Part shown: piece by piece, positions 36,599 to 44,327 of the stretch
How the letters are laid out: every line of letters starts with the position of its first letter
Position numbering within the stretch: position 1 is the stretch's first letter
DNA from: Algisphaera agarilytica
Lineage (GTDB): Bacteria; Planctomycetota; Phycisphaerae; Phycisphaerales; Phycisphaeraceae
Assembly (NCBI RefSeq): GCF_014207595.1
Contig: NZ_JACHGY010000001.1
Location: 2,858,836 to 2,922,835, forward strand
Direction of reading: 5' to 3'
DNA length: 64,000 nucleotides
Position numbers and translations under genes: made by a program
Notes under the pieces: model-generated
Told to the model about the DNA's origin: nothing
Seen by the model: the letters and a program-made list of their open reading frames with translations, nothing else
The model's database searches: none

Positions 36599-37582
36599 AT
36601 GAAACTGACCTCGACCCTGACCGCCCTTGGTGCCGCTGCTGGCATCGCTCTGAGCTCCCCCGCGACCGCCGAAATCACCGGCTCGGTCGAAGTGGCGGGC
36701 TCGTCCACCGTGTACCCCATCTCGACCTTCGTCGGCGAGCAATTCACTGAGACCTACCCCCAGGTCAGCGTAAACATCCAGAAGATCGGCTCGGGCGGCG
36801 GCTTCAAGCAGTTCGTCGCCGGTAACACCGACGCCTCGAACGCTTCGCGACTGATCAAGGCCAAGGAAATCAAGGCCGCTGCCGAAAACAACATCGAATT
36901 CATCGAGATGCTCGTTGCCTACGACGGCCTGTCGATCGTGATCAACAAGTCCAACACCTGGGCTTCCGAGCTCACCGTCGATCACCTCAAGACCATCTTC
37001 GACGCCAACTCGACCGCCAAGACCTGGGCCGACGTCGACCCCAGCTTCCCCAACACCGAACTGAAGCTCTACATTCCCGCTGAAACCTCGGGTACCTTCT
37101 CCTACTTCCAGGAAAAGGTCGTCGGTAAGGAAGGCGAACTCCGCGGTACCTCCGTCGGTGAAAACGACAACCTGACCGTCTCGGGTGTGGCCGACAACGT
37201 CGGTGCCATCGGCTTCCTGGGCTACGCCTACTACGCCGAGAACAAGGACAAGGTCAACGCCGTCGCCATCCAAAACAAGGCTGGCGAATTCGTCGCACCC
37301 AGCTCCGAAGCGATCGAGTCGGGCAACTACAACCCCTTCAGCCGCCCGCTGTTCATCTACTGGAACGTGGAAAGCCTGAAGAAGCCCGAAGTGGCTGCCC
37401 TGGCTGAGTTTACCATCGACGTGGCCCCCACCGCCGCGGAAGCAGTCGGCTACGTCCGCCTCCCCGAATGGGTCTACGACTCGATGTTCGATCGTCTCGA
37501 AGACAAGGTCACCGGCTCGATCTTCTACGATGCCGAACTGAACCCCAAGAAGGGTACCCTCAAGGACCTGCTGGGCGAGTAA
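36599..37582 (+). CDS. pstS: Phosphate ABC transporter, substrate-binding protein
   Basis: 327 residues with a signal peptide ending at SPATAE. The PstS-type phosphate cradle shows VAGSSTVYPI near the mature N-terminus, then GSGGGFKQFVAGNTDASNASRLIK, the segment PAETSGTFSYFQE and a C-terminal GYVRLPEW. Captures inorganic phosphate in the periplasm for PstCAB encoded next. GGAGAG is the ribosome site. A hairpin after the stop probably lets this gene be expressed above the permease genes. Codon usage is more polished (NNC-rich) than the neighbours, which fits high expression. Confidence 0.95.
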   Translation: MKLTSTLTALGAAAGIALSSPATAEITGSVEVAGSSTVYPISTFVGEQFTETYPQVSVNIQKIGSGGGFKQFVAGNTDASNASRLIKAKEIKAAAENNIEFIEMLVAYDGLSIVINKSNTWASELTVDHLKTIFDANSTAKTWADVDPSFPNTELKLYIPAETSGTFSYFQEKVVGKEGELRGTSVGENDNLTVSGVADNVGAIGFLGYAYYAENKDKVNAVAIQNKAGEFVAPSSEAIESGNYNPFSRPLFIYWNVESLKKPEVAALAEFTIDVAPTAAEAVGYVRLPEWVYDSMFDRLEDKVTGSIFYDAELNPKKGTLKDLLGE

Positions 37583-37628
37583 ACTGTCCGGCACGCTCGG
37601 GCTTCCAGGCCCTTGATTGAAACCAAAA

Positions 37629-37656
37629 CGGGGCGGTGCTTAACGGTGCCGCCCCG
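37629..37656 (+). terminator. Hairpin between pstS and pstC
   Basis: Perfect 8-bp GC-rich arms CGGGGCGG and CCGCCCCG around a 12-base loop, followed by CATTTAAAA, not a strong T run. Probably a partial terminator or 3'-end stabiliser that sets the PstS to PstCAB ratio. Confidence 0.6.
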
Positions 37657-37753
37657 CATTTAAAACTGGATCGTTCCGCCGCTGCCGCCGCCCGATACCG
37701 GCGTACGGCCCCGGCAACTGACCCGCCACAACACCCAACCCTCGGCCCCCCCC

Positions 37754-38812
37754 ATGACCGCAAGTATCACCACCGGAGACGGGCTGAAGGCGATCGCCAC
37801 CAGCAAGACCCCCGGCCGGCCGCGTTCGACCGTTCTCCGGGATATCAAAGAGCGCTTCATTGTCAGCCTTCTGGTCCTCTGCGGCGCGATCACGATCAGC
37901 ATCACCGTGCTGATCGTCTTCATCCTCGCCCAGCAGGCCGCAGGCTTCTTCGGCGGCGGCATCCAGGACGTCCAGGGCCGTGAAGCCAACGTCACCATCT
38001 CCGAGTTCCTCACCGGCCTCGAGTGGAACCCGCTCCAGGGTAGCGACAAAGAGTTCGGCATCTGGCCGCTGATCACCGGCACCTTCCAGGTCACCATCGT
38101 GGCGATGTGCATCGCCATCCCCGTCGGGCTGATGGTCGCGATCTGGCTGAGTGAGTTCGCCTCTCCCAAAGTCCGCTCGGTGATCAAGCCCCTGATCGAA
38201 ATCATCGCGGGCGTCCCGACGGTGGTGTTCGGCTACTTCGCCCTGACCTTTGTCACGCCGCTGCTGCAGCTCGACTTCGCGGGCATCGCCGGCAACCCCG
38301 ACCCCAACAAAGCCAATCCGCTGAACATCCAGATCTTCAACGTGCTGGCCGCGGGCCTGACCGTGGGCATTATGTGTATCCCGATCGTGACTTCGCTCTC
38401 CGAAGACGCCCTGCGGGCCGTGCCCCGGGCCCTGCGTGAGGGCTCGTACGGCCTGGGCGCTTCACGCTTCGAAACCTCGGTCAAGGTCGTGTTCCCCGCG
38501 GCGTTGTCCGGCATCGTCGCGGCCTGCCTCCTGGCGTTCGCCCGGGCGGTGGGCGAGACCATGATCGTCGCCATCGCCGCCGGCCTGAACCCGCCGGACC
38601 TCGCAGCGGGCCTGGGCAAGATCTTCGCCGTCAACGAACCGACCCAGACCATGACCGGTTACATGGTGTCGGTGTTCTTCGGCGACCTGGCCACCGGCAC
38701 GGTTGAGTACCAATCGGTCTACGCCGTGGGCATGACCCTGTTCCTGATCACACTCATCATCACGATCGTGGGTGCTTACATCCGCAAACGATTCCGTCAG
38801 CAATACGAGTAG
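37754..38812 (+). CDS. pstC: Phosphate ABC transporter permease
   Basis: 352 residues, six predicted transmembrane helices. The family blocks LSEFASPKVRSVIKPLIEIIAGVPTVVFGYFAL, NVLAAGLTVGIMCIPIVTSLSEDALRAVPRALREGSYGLGASRFET (the EAA-type loop that contacts PstB) and FARAVGETMIVAIAAG are present. A polar N-terminal tail of ~30 residues precedes the first helix. With PstA it forms the inner-membrane channel for phosphate. It is followed after 6 bp by pstA. Confidence 0.95.
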   Translation: MTASITTGDGLKAIATSKTPGRPRSTVLRDIKERFIVSLLVLCGAITISITVLIVFILAQQAAGFFGGGIQDVQGREANVTISEFLTGLEWNPLQGSDKEFGIWPLITGTFQVTIVAMCIAIPVGLMVAIWLSEFASPKVRSVIKPLIEIIAGVPTVVFGYFALTFVTPLLQLDFAGIAGNPDPNKANPLNIQIFNVLAAGLTVGIMCIPIVTSLSEDALRAVPRALREGSYGLGASRFETSVKVVFPAALSGIVAACLLAFARAVGETMIVAIAAGLNPPDLAAGLGKIFAVNEPTQTMTGYMVSVFFGDLATGTVEYQSVYAVGMTLFLITLIITIVGAYIRKRFRQQYE

Positions 38813-38818
38813 TCCACG

Positions 38819-40282
38819 ATGCCTGAGTACCAATCCTCCAGCCGCAAAGCGCGGCAAATCAAAAACACGCTCTTCCAAGTGGTCGCTATGACCGCGGCGG
38901 GGATCGCGTTGATCGTGCTAGCCACGCTGCTTATCTCGATCTGTGCCCGCGGCTTCCCCCGGCTGAGCCCCGAGTTCATCACCAACCCGATGTCCAGCAA
39001 CTCGGCCAAGACCGGTATCGGCCCGGCGCTCATGGGCTCGATCTCGATCTTGGCGATCTGCGCCCTCAGCGCCATCCCGCTGGGCGTGGCCTCGGCGATC
39101 CTGCTCGAAGAGTACCGCCCCAAGGCCAAGCTCCCCAAGATGCTCCACGGCTTTGTTCAGAGCAACATCACCAACCTCGCCGGTGTCCCGTCGATCGTCT
39201 ACGGCATCCTGGGCTTCTCGGTCTTCGTGATCATGTTCAGCAGTGAGAACCTTAACGAGCCCTGGCTCGACATCGGCCAGGAGTTCTACCTCGAATACCC
39301 CGGGGCCGGCGGACAGAGCTTCTACGTCGAGTCGTCTGAAGGCGCCGAGCTGACCCCCGCGACGTTGACTATGGATGCGGTGATTTACGGCTCGCTCCGC
39401 GAAGCCCGGGCCGGTGGCCCGCCCGCAGAGGTGAAGGTGGTCGAAGCCGGCGACCTCGAAGGCATCCGCAGCGAGGCCGACGGCCGTCTCCGCAAGATCA
39501 ACCGCTCGATGAAGCGTGCCCTGCGTGCCGCGACGGTCGATGGGGCGTTCCAGGTCGATGAGACCAGCGCCGGCGAGATCGCCGCAGCGATGCTGACCCC
39601 GCTGAAGGACGACCTCAAGGCCGACTACGAAGTCATGAAAGAAACTGCGGCCACCCAGCTCCTGGCGATGAACGGCCAGGACGCGGTGCAGCAGATCCAG
39701 TCCCGCCGGGTGTTGTACGACAAGCTGCTGGAAAAAGAATTCGACGCCGCGGGCCTGCGGGGTCTGATCATCGAGGGCACCGAGCCGCTGCCCAAAGACG
39801 TCAAGAAGTGGTACTACATGCAGATCCCGTTCGGCAAGGGCATGCTCGCCGGCGGCCTGACGCTGATGCTGGTCATCCTCCCGGTGATCATCGTCTCCTC
39901 GCAGGAAGCGATCCGTGCGGTCTCCCAAGAAATGCGTTCGGGTGTGCTGGCCCTGGGCGGCACGAAGTGGCAGGCGATTGAGAAGGTGGTGCTGCCCTCG
40001 GCGATCCCGGGCATCTGTACCGGGGCGATCCTCGCCCTGTCCCGCGCCATCGGCGAAGCGGCCCCGATCCTGCTCATCGGCTACGTCGGCCTGCAGGCCG
40101 GCCCCGACCACCTGATGGCGGCCTTCGCGGCCCTGCCCCTGGAAATCTACAACTGGACGTCGGAGCCCGACAAGTCGTTCCGCGACGCGGCCGCGGCGGG
40201 CATTATCGTGCTGCTCGCGGTGCTGTTCACCTTCAACGCCGTCGCGGTGTTTATCCGCCAGAAGTTCCAACAAGCCAACTGA
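38819..40282 (+). CDS. pstA: Phosphate ABC transporter permease with large periplasmic insertion
   Basis: 487 residues against ~280-300 usual. Helices 1-3 (about residues 15-44, 65-97, 117-142) carry the family blocks SAIPLGVASAILLEEYRP and NLAGVPSIVYGILGF. Residues ~145-335 are an insertion rich in charged residues and helices (for example KINRSMKRALRAATVDG, LKADYEVMKETAATQLLAM). After it the canonical MQIPFGKGMLAGGLTLMLVILPVIIVSSQEAIRAV resumes, with the EAA-type loop SGVLALGGTKWQAIEKVVLPSAIPG and ALSRAIGEAAPIL. By PstA topology the insert faces the periplasm, where PstS docks. Confidence 0.95.
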   Translation: MPEYQSSSRKARQIKNTLFQVVAMTAAGIALIVLATLLISICARGFPRLSPEFITNPMSSNSAKTGIGPALMGSISILAICALSAIPLGVASAILLEEYRPKAKLPKMLHGFVQSNITNLAGVPSIVYGILGFSVFVIMFSSENLNEPWLDIGQEFYLEYPGAGGQSFYVESSEGAELTPATLTMDAVIYGSLREARAGGPPAEVKVVEAGDLEGIRSEADGRLRKINRSMKRALRAATVDGAFQVDETSAGEIAAAMLTPLKDDLKADYEVMKETAATQLLAMNGQDAVQQIQSRRVLYDKLLEKEFDAAGLRGLIIEGTEPLPKDVKKWYYMQIPFGKGMLAGGLTLMLVILPVIIVSSQEAIRAVSQEMRSGVLALGGTKWQAIEKVVLPSAIPGICTGAILALSRAIGEAAPILLIGYVGLQAGPDHLMAAFAALPLEIYNWTSEPDKSFRDAAAAGIIVLLAVLFTFNAVAVFIRQKFQQAN

Positions 40283-40428
40283 TCGCTCGTTGCGATCGTC
40301 CCGCTCGCCCCGGTTGGTGGCGGGCTGGGCAAACGGGGAAGCCTGGAAGGCGATTTCCAGGAGTCCAATAAGGGCCCAAGTGTTAGAAATGCATCACTCC
40401 CGCTGAACCGGCGAAGGGGTACATTAAG

Positions 40429-41292
40429 ATGACTCGTATGACTGACTCTGTTCAACCCCAGTCCGATCTGGCCGCTCCGCCACCGCCGACCGCGGCCCTG
40501 CGTGAAGCCGATGCCACCGCGCCCGCCGATTCCGCATCGGAAGCGCTGGTTCAGATCAAGAACTTCAACTGCTGGTACGGCGACTTCCACGCGGTGCACA
40601 ACATCGACATGGACATCGCCAAGAACCGCGTCACCGCGTTCATCGGCCCGTCGGGCTGCGGCAAGTCCACGTTCCTGCGTTGGATCAACCGGATGAACGA
40701 CCTGATCGCCGGCGCTCGGGCCGAGGGCACCATCGACCTGCACGGCGAGAACCTGCTGGCCAAGGGCACCGACGTCGTGACCCTCCGCCGCAAGATCGGC
40801 ATGGTCTTCCAGAAGCCCAACCCGTTCCCCAAATCGATCTACGACAACATCGCCTTCGGCCCGCGGCTCCACCTGAAGCTCAGCAAGTCCGAGACCGACG
40901 ATCTGGTCGAGAGCTCGCTCAAGGGCGCAGCGCTGTGGAACGAAGTCAAAGACCGTCTGAAGCAGTCGGCTCTGGGTTTGTCGGGTGGTCAGCAGCAGCG
41001 TCTGTGCATCGCCCGGGCGATCGCCGCCCAACCCGAGATCCTGCTGATGGACGAGCCCTGCTCGGCTCTGGACCCCAAGTCCACCGTCGCGATCGAAGAC
41101 CTGATGGACGAGCTCAAGAAGCACTACACCATCGCCATCGTGACGCACAACATGCAGCAGGCCGCCCGCGCCAGCGACTTCACCGCGTTCATGTTCGAGG
41201 GCAACCTCATCGAGTTCGGCGACACCCGCAAGGTGTTCACCAACCCCGAAAACGAACGCACCGAAAACTACATCACCGGCCGCTTCGGTTGA
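40429..41292 (+). CDS. pstB: Phosphate ABC transporter ATPase
   Basis: 287 residues. Walker [11 protein letters not shown]-loop [19 protein letters not shown], signature [16 protein letters not shown], Walker [14 protein letters not shown] and switch His in [10 protein letters not shown] are all intact. An extra Pro/Ala-rich N-terminus of about 40 residues precedes the ATPase fold. The start at 40429 has AAGGGG nine nt upstream; ATG 40438 is an alternative. A 146-bp gap separates it from pstA. It powers phosphate import. No phoU, which often follows pstB, is found downstream before the terminator. Confidence 0.96.
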   Translation: MTRMTDSVQPQSDLAAPPPPTAALREADATAPADSASEALVQIKNFNCWYGDFHAVHNIDMDIAKNRVTAFIGPSGCGKSTFLRWINRMNDLIAGARAEGTIDLHGENLLAKGTDVVTLRRKIGMVFQKPNPFPKSIYDNIAFGPRLHLKLSKSETDDLVESSLKGAALWNEVKDRLKQSALGLSGGQQQRLCIARAIAAQPEILLMDEPCSALDPKSTVAIEDLMDELKKHYTIAIVTHNMQQAARASDFTAFMFEGNLIEFGDTRKVFTNPENERTENYITGRFG

Positions 41293-41330
41293 TGCCGTAG
41301 AACAATCGTTTTCATTAGAAACAAACTCGA

Positions 41331-41368
41331 CCCGCAGGCGATACAAGTCGTCTGCGGGTTTTTCTTTT
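41331..41368 (+). terminator. Rho-independent terminator of the pst operon
   Basis: A 10-bp stem (CCCGCAGGCG with CGTCTGCGGG, one G-U pair) is followed by TTTTTCTTTT. It lies 38 bp after the pstB stop. Confidence 0.88.
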
Positions 41369-41384
41369 GCGATGCAACGATACG

Positions 41385-41455
41385 TTCAGCGGGTGACGCG
41401 GAGCGTCCCGCGAGTGACGGCTGGTGCTGTGTGTTTCGCGGCGCATCAAGCGCGG
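41385..41455 (+). repeat. Dispersed repeat family C, degenerate copy 3
   Basis: GTTCAGCGGGTGACGCGGAGCGTCCCGCGA matches the left half of copies at 7661 and 30775; the right half keeps only AGCGCGGGAC. A decayed copy just after the pst terminator. Confidence 0.7.
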
Positions 41456-41515
41456 GACTGTTTCGCCAACCACAAAACGGTTAGCGTGCGTGGTCGAAAG
41501 ATGCGGGGGTGGGGC

Positions 41516-41767
41516 TTAGGCGGGGCCGGCGGCGGCGGGGGGGTGTCGCCGAGTCGAGACCTGAACGCGGCCGTTGAGCCGTTCGGCGGCGCGGTACAGC
41601 GCGTGTCGGCCGATGGCGAGACTGGAAAGGCTCACGTCCGGATGGATCGGGAACGTTTCGTTGAGGTATTCGGTGATTTCGGGGTCGTCACATTCCCATT
41701 GGAGTTGGTCGTTAAGCGTGACGGTGTGTCGCTTGGCGGACATCCAGAAAGTCAGTTGGCCGATCAT
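41516..41767 (-). CDS. Small hypothetical protein
   Basis: 83 residues from ATG 41767, or 87 from an in-frame GTG at 41779. Sequence MIGQLTFWMSAKRHTVTLNDQLQWECDDPEITEY... has a balanced, protein-like composition and no signal peptide; the tail is Pro/Ala-rich. No family recognised and no strong ribosome site. It lies alone between the pst terminator and tmk. Confidence 0.45.
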   Translation of the reverse strand: MIGQLTFWMSAKRHTVTLNDQLQWECDDPEITEYLNETFPIHPDVSLSSLAIGRHALYRAAERLNGRVQVSTRRHPPAAAGPA

Positions 41768-41956
41768 GTGGTGGTTCACTTGGTAAGCGGCGGCGAAACT
41801 ACAAATGGAAGCGATTCGAATGAGCGGTTTGGCTGAGTCGCGGCTTCCATGCCGGGCTACCCTCTCGGAAGGTGTTCGTTGCGTGAACGAGCCATTAGTG
41901 TAGCGGGAGCAGATTATTAACCGTGTTAATTTTCATGGGGTATCCAACCCAATCGG

Positions 41957-42640
41957 TCACGGCTTGTTCGGGAATCGGCCCTCCAGGCCCTGGATGAGGT
42001 CGTGGAACACCGCCTCGGGGTTCTGAGCGGCGTTAATCACGAGGTAGCGGTCAGGATCGCCTGCCGCCTGATCCAGGTAGCCCTGGCGGACCCGGCGGTG
42101 GAAGGCGGCGCCCTTGGCCTCCATGCGGTCTTTGTCGGCGTTGAATTCCCGCTCCCGCAGCAGGGGGTTGATCCGGGCGGCGGCGGTCTCTTCGTCCACA
42201 TCGAATACGACCACCAAGTCCGGCCAGTGCTGGCCGAGCGCGACTTGGCCGACCTTCAGGATGTCGGCGATGGGCATGCCGCCGGCGGTGCCCTGGTAGG
42301 CGAGGGTGGAGCTGATGAACCGGTCGGCGAGGACGAGGTGGTCGGCCGCGAGTGCGGGGCTGATCTTCTGGGAGATCAACTGGGCCCGGCTGGCCATGAA
42401 CAGCAGCATCTCGCAGCGGACGTCCACATCTTCCTTGACCTCGGGGTCCAGGAGGACTTTGCGGATCTCTTCGCCGATGTGGGTCCCGCCGGGCTCGCGG
42501 ACTTCGCAGACGTTGACGCCCTGGGCTTCGACCGCCTCCACCAGCCGGCGGAACTGCGTCGATTTCCCGCTGCCGTCCGGCCCGTCGAACACGATGAAGC
42601 GGCCGCGGAGGTTCTGGAGCCAGTCGGAGGGGGAGGGCAT
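41957..42640 (-). CDS. tmk: Thymidylate kinase
   Basis: 227 residues. P-loop DGPDGSGKST, the REPGGTHIGEEIRKVLLD segment, the DRFISSTLAYQG motif (usual DRY has Phe here) and the LID-region arginines (REREFNADKDRME) match bacterial TMPK. It phosphorylates dTMP to dTDP in DNA precursor synthesis. It begins at ATG 42640, seven nt after a TATCCT box, so a leaderless transcript is likely. Single gene; the usual holB neighbour is not present. Confidence 0.96.
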   Translation of the reverse strand: MPSPSDWLQNLRGRFIVFDGPDGSGKSTQFRRLVEAVEAQGVNVCEVREPGGTHIGEEIRKVLLDPEVKEDVDVRCEMLLFMASRAQLISQKISPALAADHLVLADRFISSTLAYQGTAGGMPIADILKVGQVALGQHWPDLVVVFDVDEETAAARINPLLREREFNADKDRMEAKGAAFHRRVRQGYLDQAAGDPDRYLVINAAQNPEAVFHDLIQGLEGRFPNKP

Positions 42641-42647
42641 GGGCGTG

Positions 42648-42653
42648 AGGATA
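42648..42653 (-). promoter_or_regulatory. -10-like box TATCCT seven nt before tmk start
   Basis: Minus-strand TATCCT, then seven bases without a ribosome site, then the tmk ATG. It partly borders the family F repeat at 42656-42682. Confidence 0.4.
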
Positions 42654-42655
42654 TC

Positions 42656-42682
42656 GGATTTTGGATTTGGGATTTCGGATTG
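42656..42682 (+). repeat. AT-rich repeat family F, copy 1
   Basis: Tandem GGATTT(T/C)GG-type units (GGATTTTGGATTTGGGATTT). An inverted copy lies 90 bp away at 42773-42803, and a third copy is inside the ketoacyl synthase gene at 45031-45063. Confidence 0.75.
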
Positions 42683-42772
42683 AGTTTCGGGGCGCTGGTT
42701 TGTTCAACACGACGCTGTGAAAGGCCTTCGCTAAGCCGCAAGCGGCGCGCGTTGGGCGGTGTGAACCGGATG

Positions 42773-42803
42773 TCCGAAATCCGAAATCTCCAATCCGAAA
42801 TCC
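42773..42803 (-). repeat. AT-rich repeat family F, inverted copy 2
   Basis: TCCGAAATCCGAAATCTCCAATCC-type units, the reverse complement of the 42656-42682 unit. The pair brackets a 90-bp GC-rich segment between tmk and a methyltransferase gene. Confidence 0.75.
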
Positions 42804-42810
42804 TTACGGC

Positions 42811-42816
42811 TAATAT
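42811..42816 (+). promoter_or_regulatory. -10 box TAATAT six nt before the methyltransferase start
   Basis: TAATAT, then GCGTTC, then ATG 42823, with no Shine-Dalgarno sequence. The family F repeat ends 7 bp upstream. Confidence 0.5.
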
Positions 42817-42822
42817 GCGTTC

Positions 42823-43443
42823 ATGACCGACGCCTACCTCCAGCCCTATCTCGATGCCCAGAAAGAACACGGCACCGAGTTTGATGTCACCATGTGGGCC
42901 CGCCCCGAGACGCAGCGGCTGCGTTTCGATGTGTTCTGCCAGATGGTGTACATGAGCGGGAAGGTGGTGCTGGACGCGGGGTGCAGCCGGGGGGATTTCG
43001 CGGCGTTTATGCTCGAGCGGGGGGTGGAGTACGGCCGGTTTATCGGACTTGACGGTGTGCCGGAGGTGATTGAGTTTGCGCAGGGCCGTGGGCTGCCCGA
43101 CAGCCATTTTTTGGTAGGGGATTTCGTCAAAAACGCGAAACTCATGGCGACGGATTCGCCTCAGATTGTTACTATTTCTGGATCGCTCAACACGATGGAC
43201 GCGGACACCGCGCTCCGGGTGCTTGAGGGGGCGTGGGCGGGCTGCTCCGAGGCGTTGATTTTCAACTTCCTCTCGGATCGGGCCGGCCCGGACGCCCCGC
43301 CGCAGGAGTACCCCGCCAACCGGCTGCCGACGATGCAGCTGCTGGACTGGGCCTTGCAACAAACCCCCAACGTCCAGCTCCGGCAGGACTACTTCCCCCA
43401 CGGCCACGACGCGACGATTTTGATGCGTCGAAACGCCAGGTAA
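42823..43443 (+). CDS. Class I SAM-dependent methyltransferase, substrate unknown
   Basis: 206 residues. SAM-binding motif I is VVLDAGCSRGDFAAFML (about residue 48), motif II is FIGLDGVPEVIEFAQ, and IVTISGSLNTMDADTALRVLEGAW covers the post-I region. The C-terminal part (LIFNFLSDRAGPDAPPQEYPANRLPTMQLLDWAL) ends with DATILMRR, a beta strand typical of this fold. Similar proteins act on small molecules or lipids; the substrate cannot be told from sequence. The start fits the TAATAT box directly upstream. Confidence 0.8.
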   Translation: MTDAYLQPYLDAQKEHGTEFDVTMWARPETQRLRFDVFCQMVYMSGKVVLDAGCSRGDFAAFMLERGVEYGRFIGLDGVPEVIEFAQGRGLPDSHFLVGDFVKNAKLMATDSPQIVTISGSLNTMDADTALRVLEGAWAGCSEALIFNFLSDRAGPDAPPQEYPANRLPTMQLLDWALQQTPNVQLRQDYFPHGHDATILMRRNAR

Positions 43444-43546
43444 ACGAGGCGGAGAAGGCTTGGGGAGGCGAGAGGGGGCGGCGACGCCACGCAGGCGTTG
43501 CTGCGACAATTTGAAACGAAACCCGATTCAGCGCGGGAGGTGAGAG

Positions 43547-44182
43547 ATGGTTGAGGGCTTAGCCATGCGAAAAGTGATTTTTTGGACCGTGACCTCGGTG
43601 TTGGGCGTGATGCTCCTGGCCACGTCGTTTCTGTGGTACCGCAGCTTCAACGTGTCCGAGCAGGCGGTGATCCGCCTGGGAACGGGCAGCGTGACCGTGG
43701 CGACGACGGACCGCGGCCGGCTGGGCTTCCTGACGCTGGGGCAACAGGGCGACGGCTCGCCGTTCATCTTCGACTGGCGCGTCAACGAGAAGGCACCCAC
43801 GGAACTCGAACTGCTCGATGAACGCTGCACCGACCACGGGCTGGGCTTCGGCATCGACCGTCAGGTGAACATCGCCGGCCAGGAAGCCCCCGCGGTGGCG
43901 GGCGTGATCCCCGCGGACCAGATCCAGTGGGCGGTTCGCCGGGTGGTGGTTCCGTTCTGGGCGATGGTGGCGTTCGCGCTGATCACCGGAATCATCTGGG
44001 TCTCGACCTCGGGCGTCCGCCTGTATCGGATCGAGCGTGGGCTGTGTGCCAAGTGCTCCAACGATATCTCGCAGGCCTCCCACTTCTGCCCCAAATGTGG
44101 CAAGCGCATCCCGAAGCGCACGTGGAGCGGCGAGAGCCGGCCTCGGCGTCGGCTGCAGGGCGCGGCGCAGATGGCGCGGTGA
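43547..44182 (+). CDS. Membrane protein with C-terminal zinc ribbon
   Basis: 211 residues. A perfect GGAGGTGAG precedes ATG 43547. Two transmembrane helices (about residues 9-28 and 128-152) enclose a ~95-residue periplasmic domain of unknown fold. The cytoplasmic end has a two-knuckle zinc ribbon, CAKC and CPKC, in GLCAKCSNDISQASHFCPKCGKRI, then a basic tail. Similar bipartite membrane zinc-ribbon proteins in planctomycetes have no assigned role. A strong terminator follows. Confidence 0.72.
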   Translation: MVEGLAMRKVIFWTVTSVLGVMLLATSFLWYRSFNVSEQAVIRLGTGSVTVATTDRGRLGFLTLGQQGDGSPFIFDWRVNEKAPTELELLDERCTDHGLGFGIDRQVNIAGQEAPAVAGVIPADQIQWAVRRVVVPFWAMVAFALITGIIWVSTSGVRLYRIERGLCAKCSNDISQASHFCPKCGKRIPKRTWSGESRPRRRLQGAAQMAR

Positions 44183-44212
44183 CCTTCAACGCAAAAGCTA
44201 TCTAACCATTGA

Positions 44213-44242
44213 ACCATCCACCGAGCGTGGATGGTTTTTTTT
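44213..44242 (+). terminator. Rho-independent terminator
   Basis: A perfect 9-bp stem ACCATCCAC/GTGGATGGT with a CGAGC loop is followed by seven T residues, 30 bp after the zinc-ribbon gene. A family B repeat begins at the end of its T run. Confidence 0.93.
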
Positions 44243-44310
44243 GTAGGTCAGGTCTTCGACCTGACGCGCCACGGTTTCGAGTGCGGCGTCAGGTCGAAGA
44301 CCTGACCTAC
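44243..44310 (+). repeat. Dispersed paired-hairpin repeat family B, copy 2
   Basis: GTAGGTCAGGTCTTCGACCTGACGCG and its inverted partner ending CTGACCTAC, with a different central spacer from the copy at 24193. Inserted next to a terminator. Confidence 0.9.
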
Positions 44311-44327
44311 AGAAACGACTTGTGGGT

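Noticed and set aside
38918-40273. A 451-codon minus-strand open frame over pstA
   Set aside because: Antisense shadow of a clear PstA with all family blocks.
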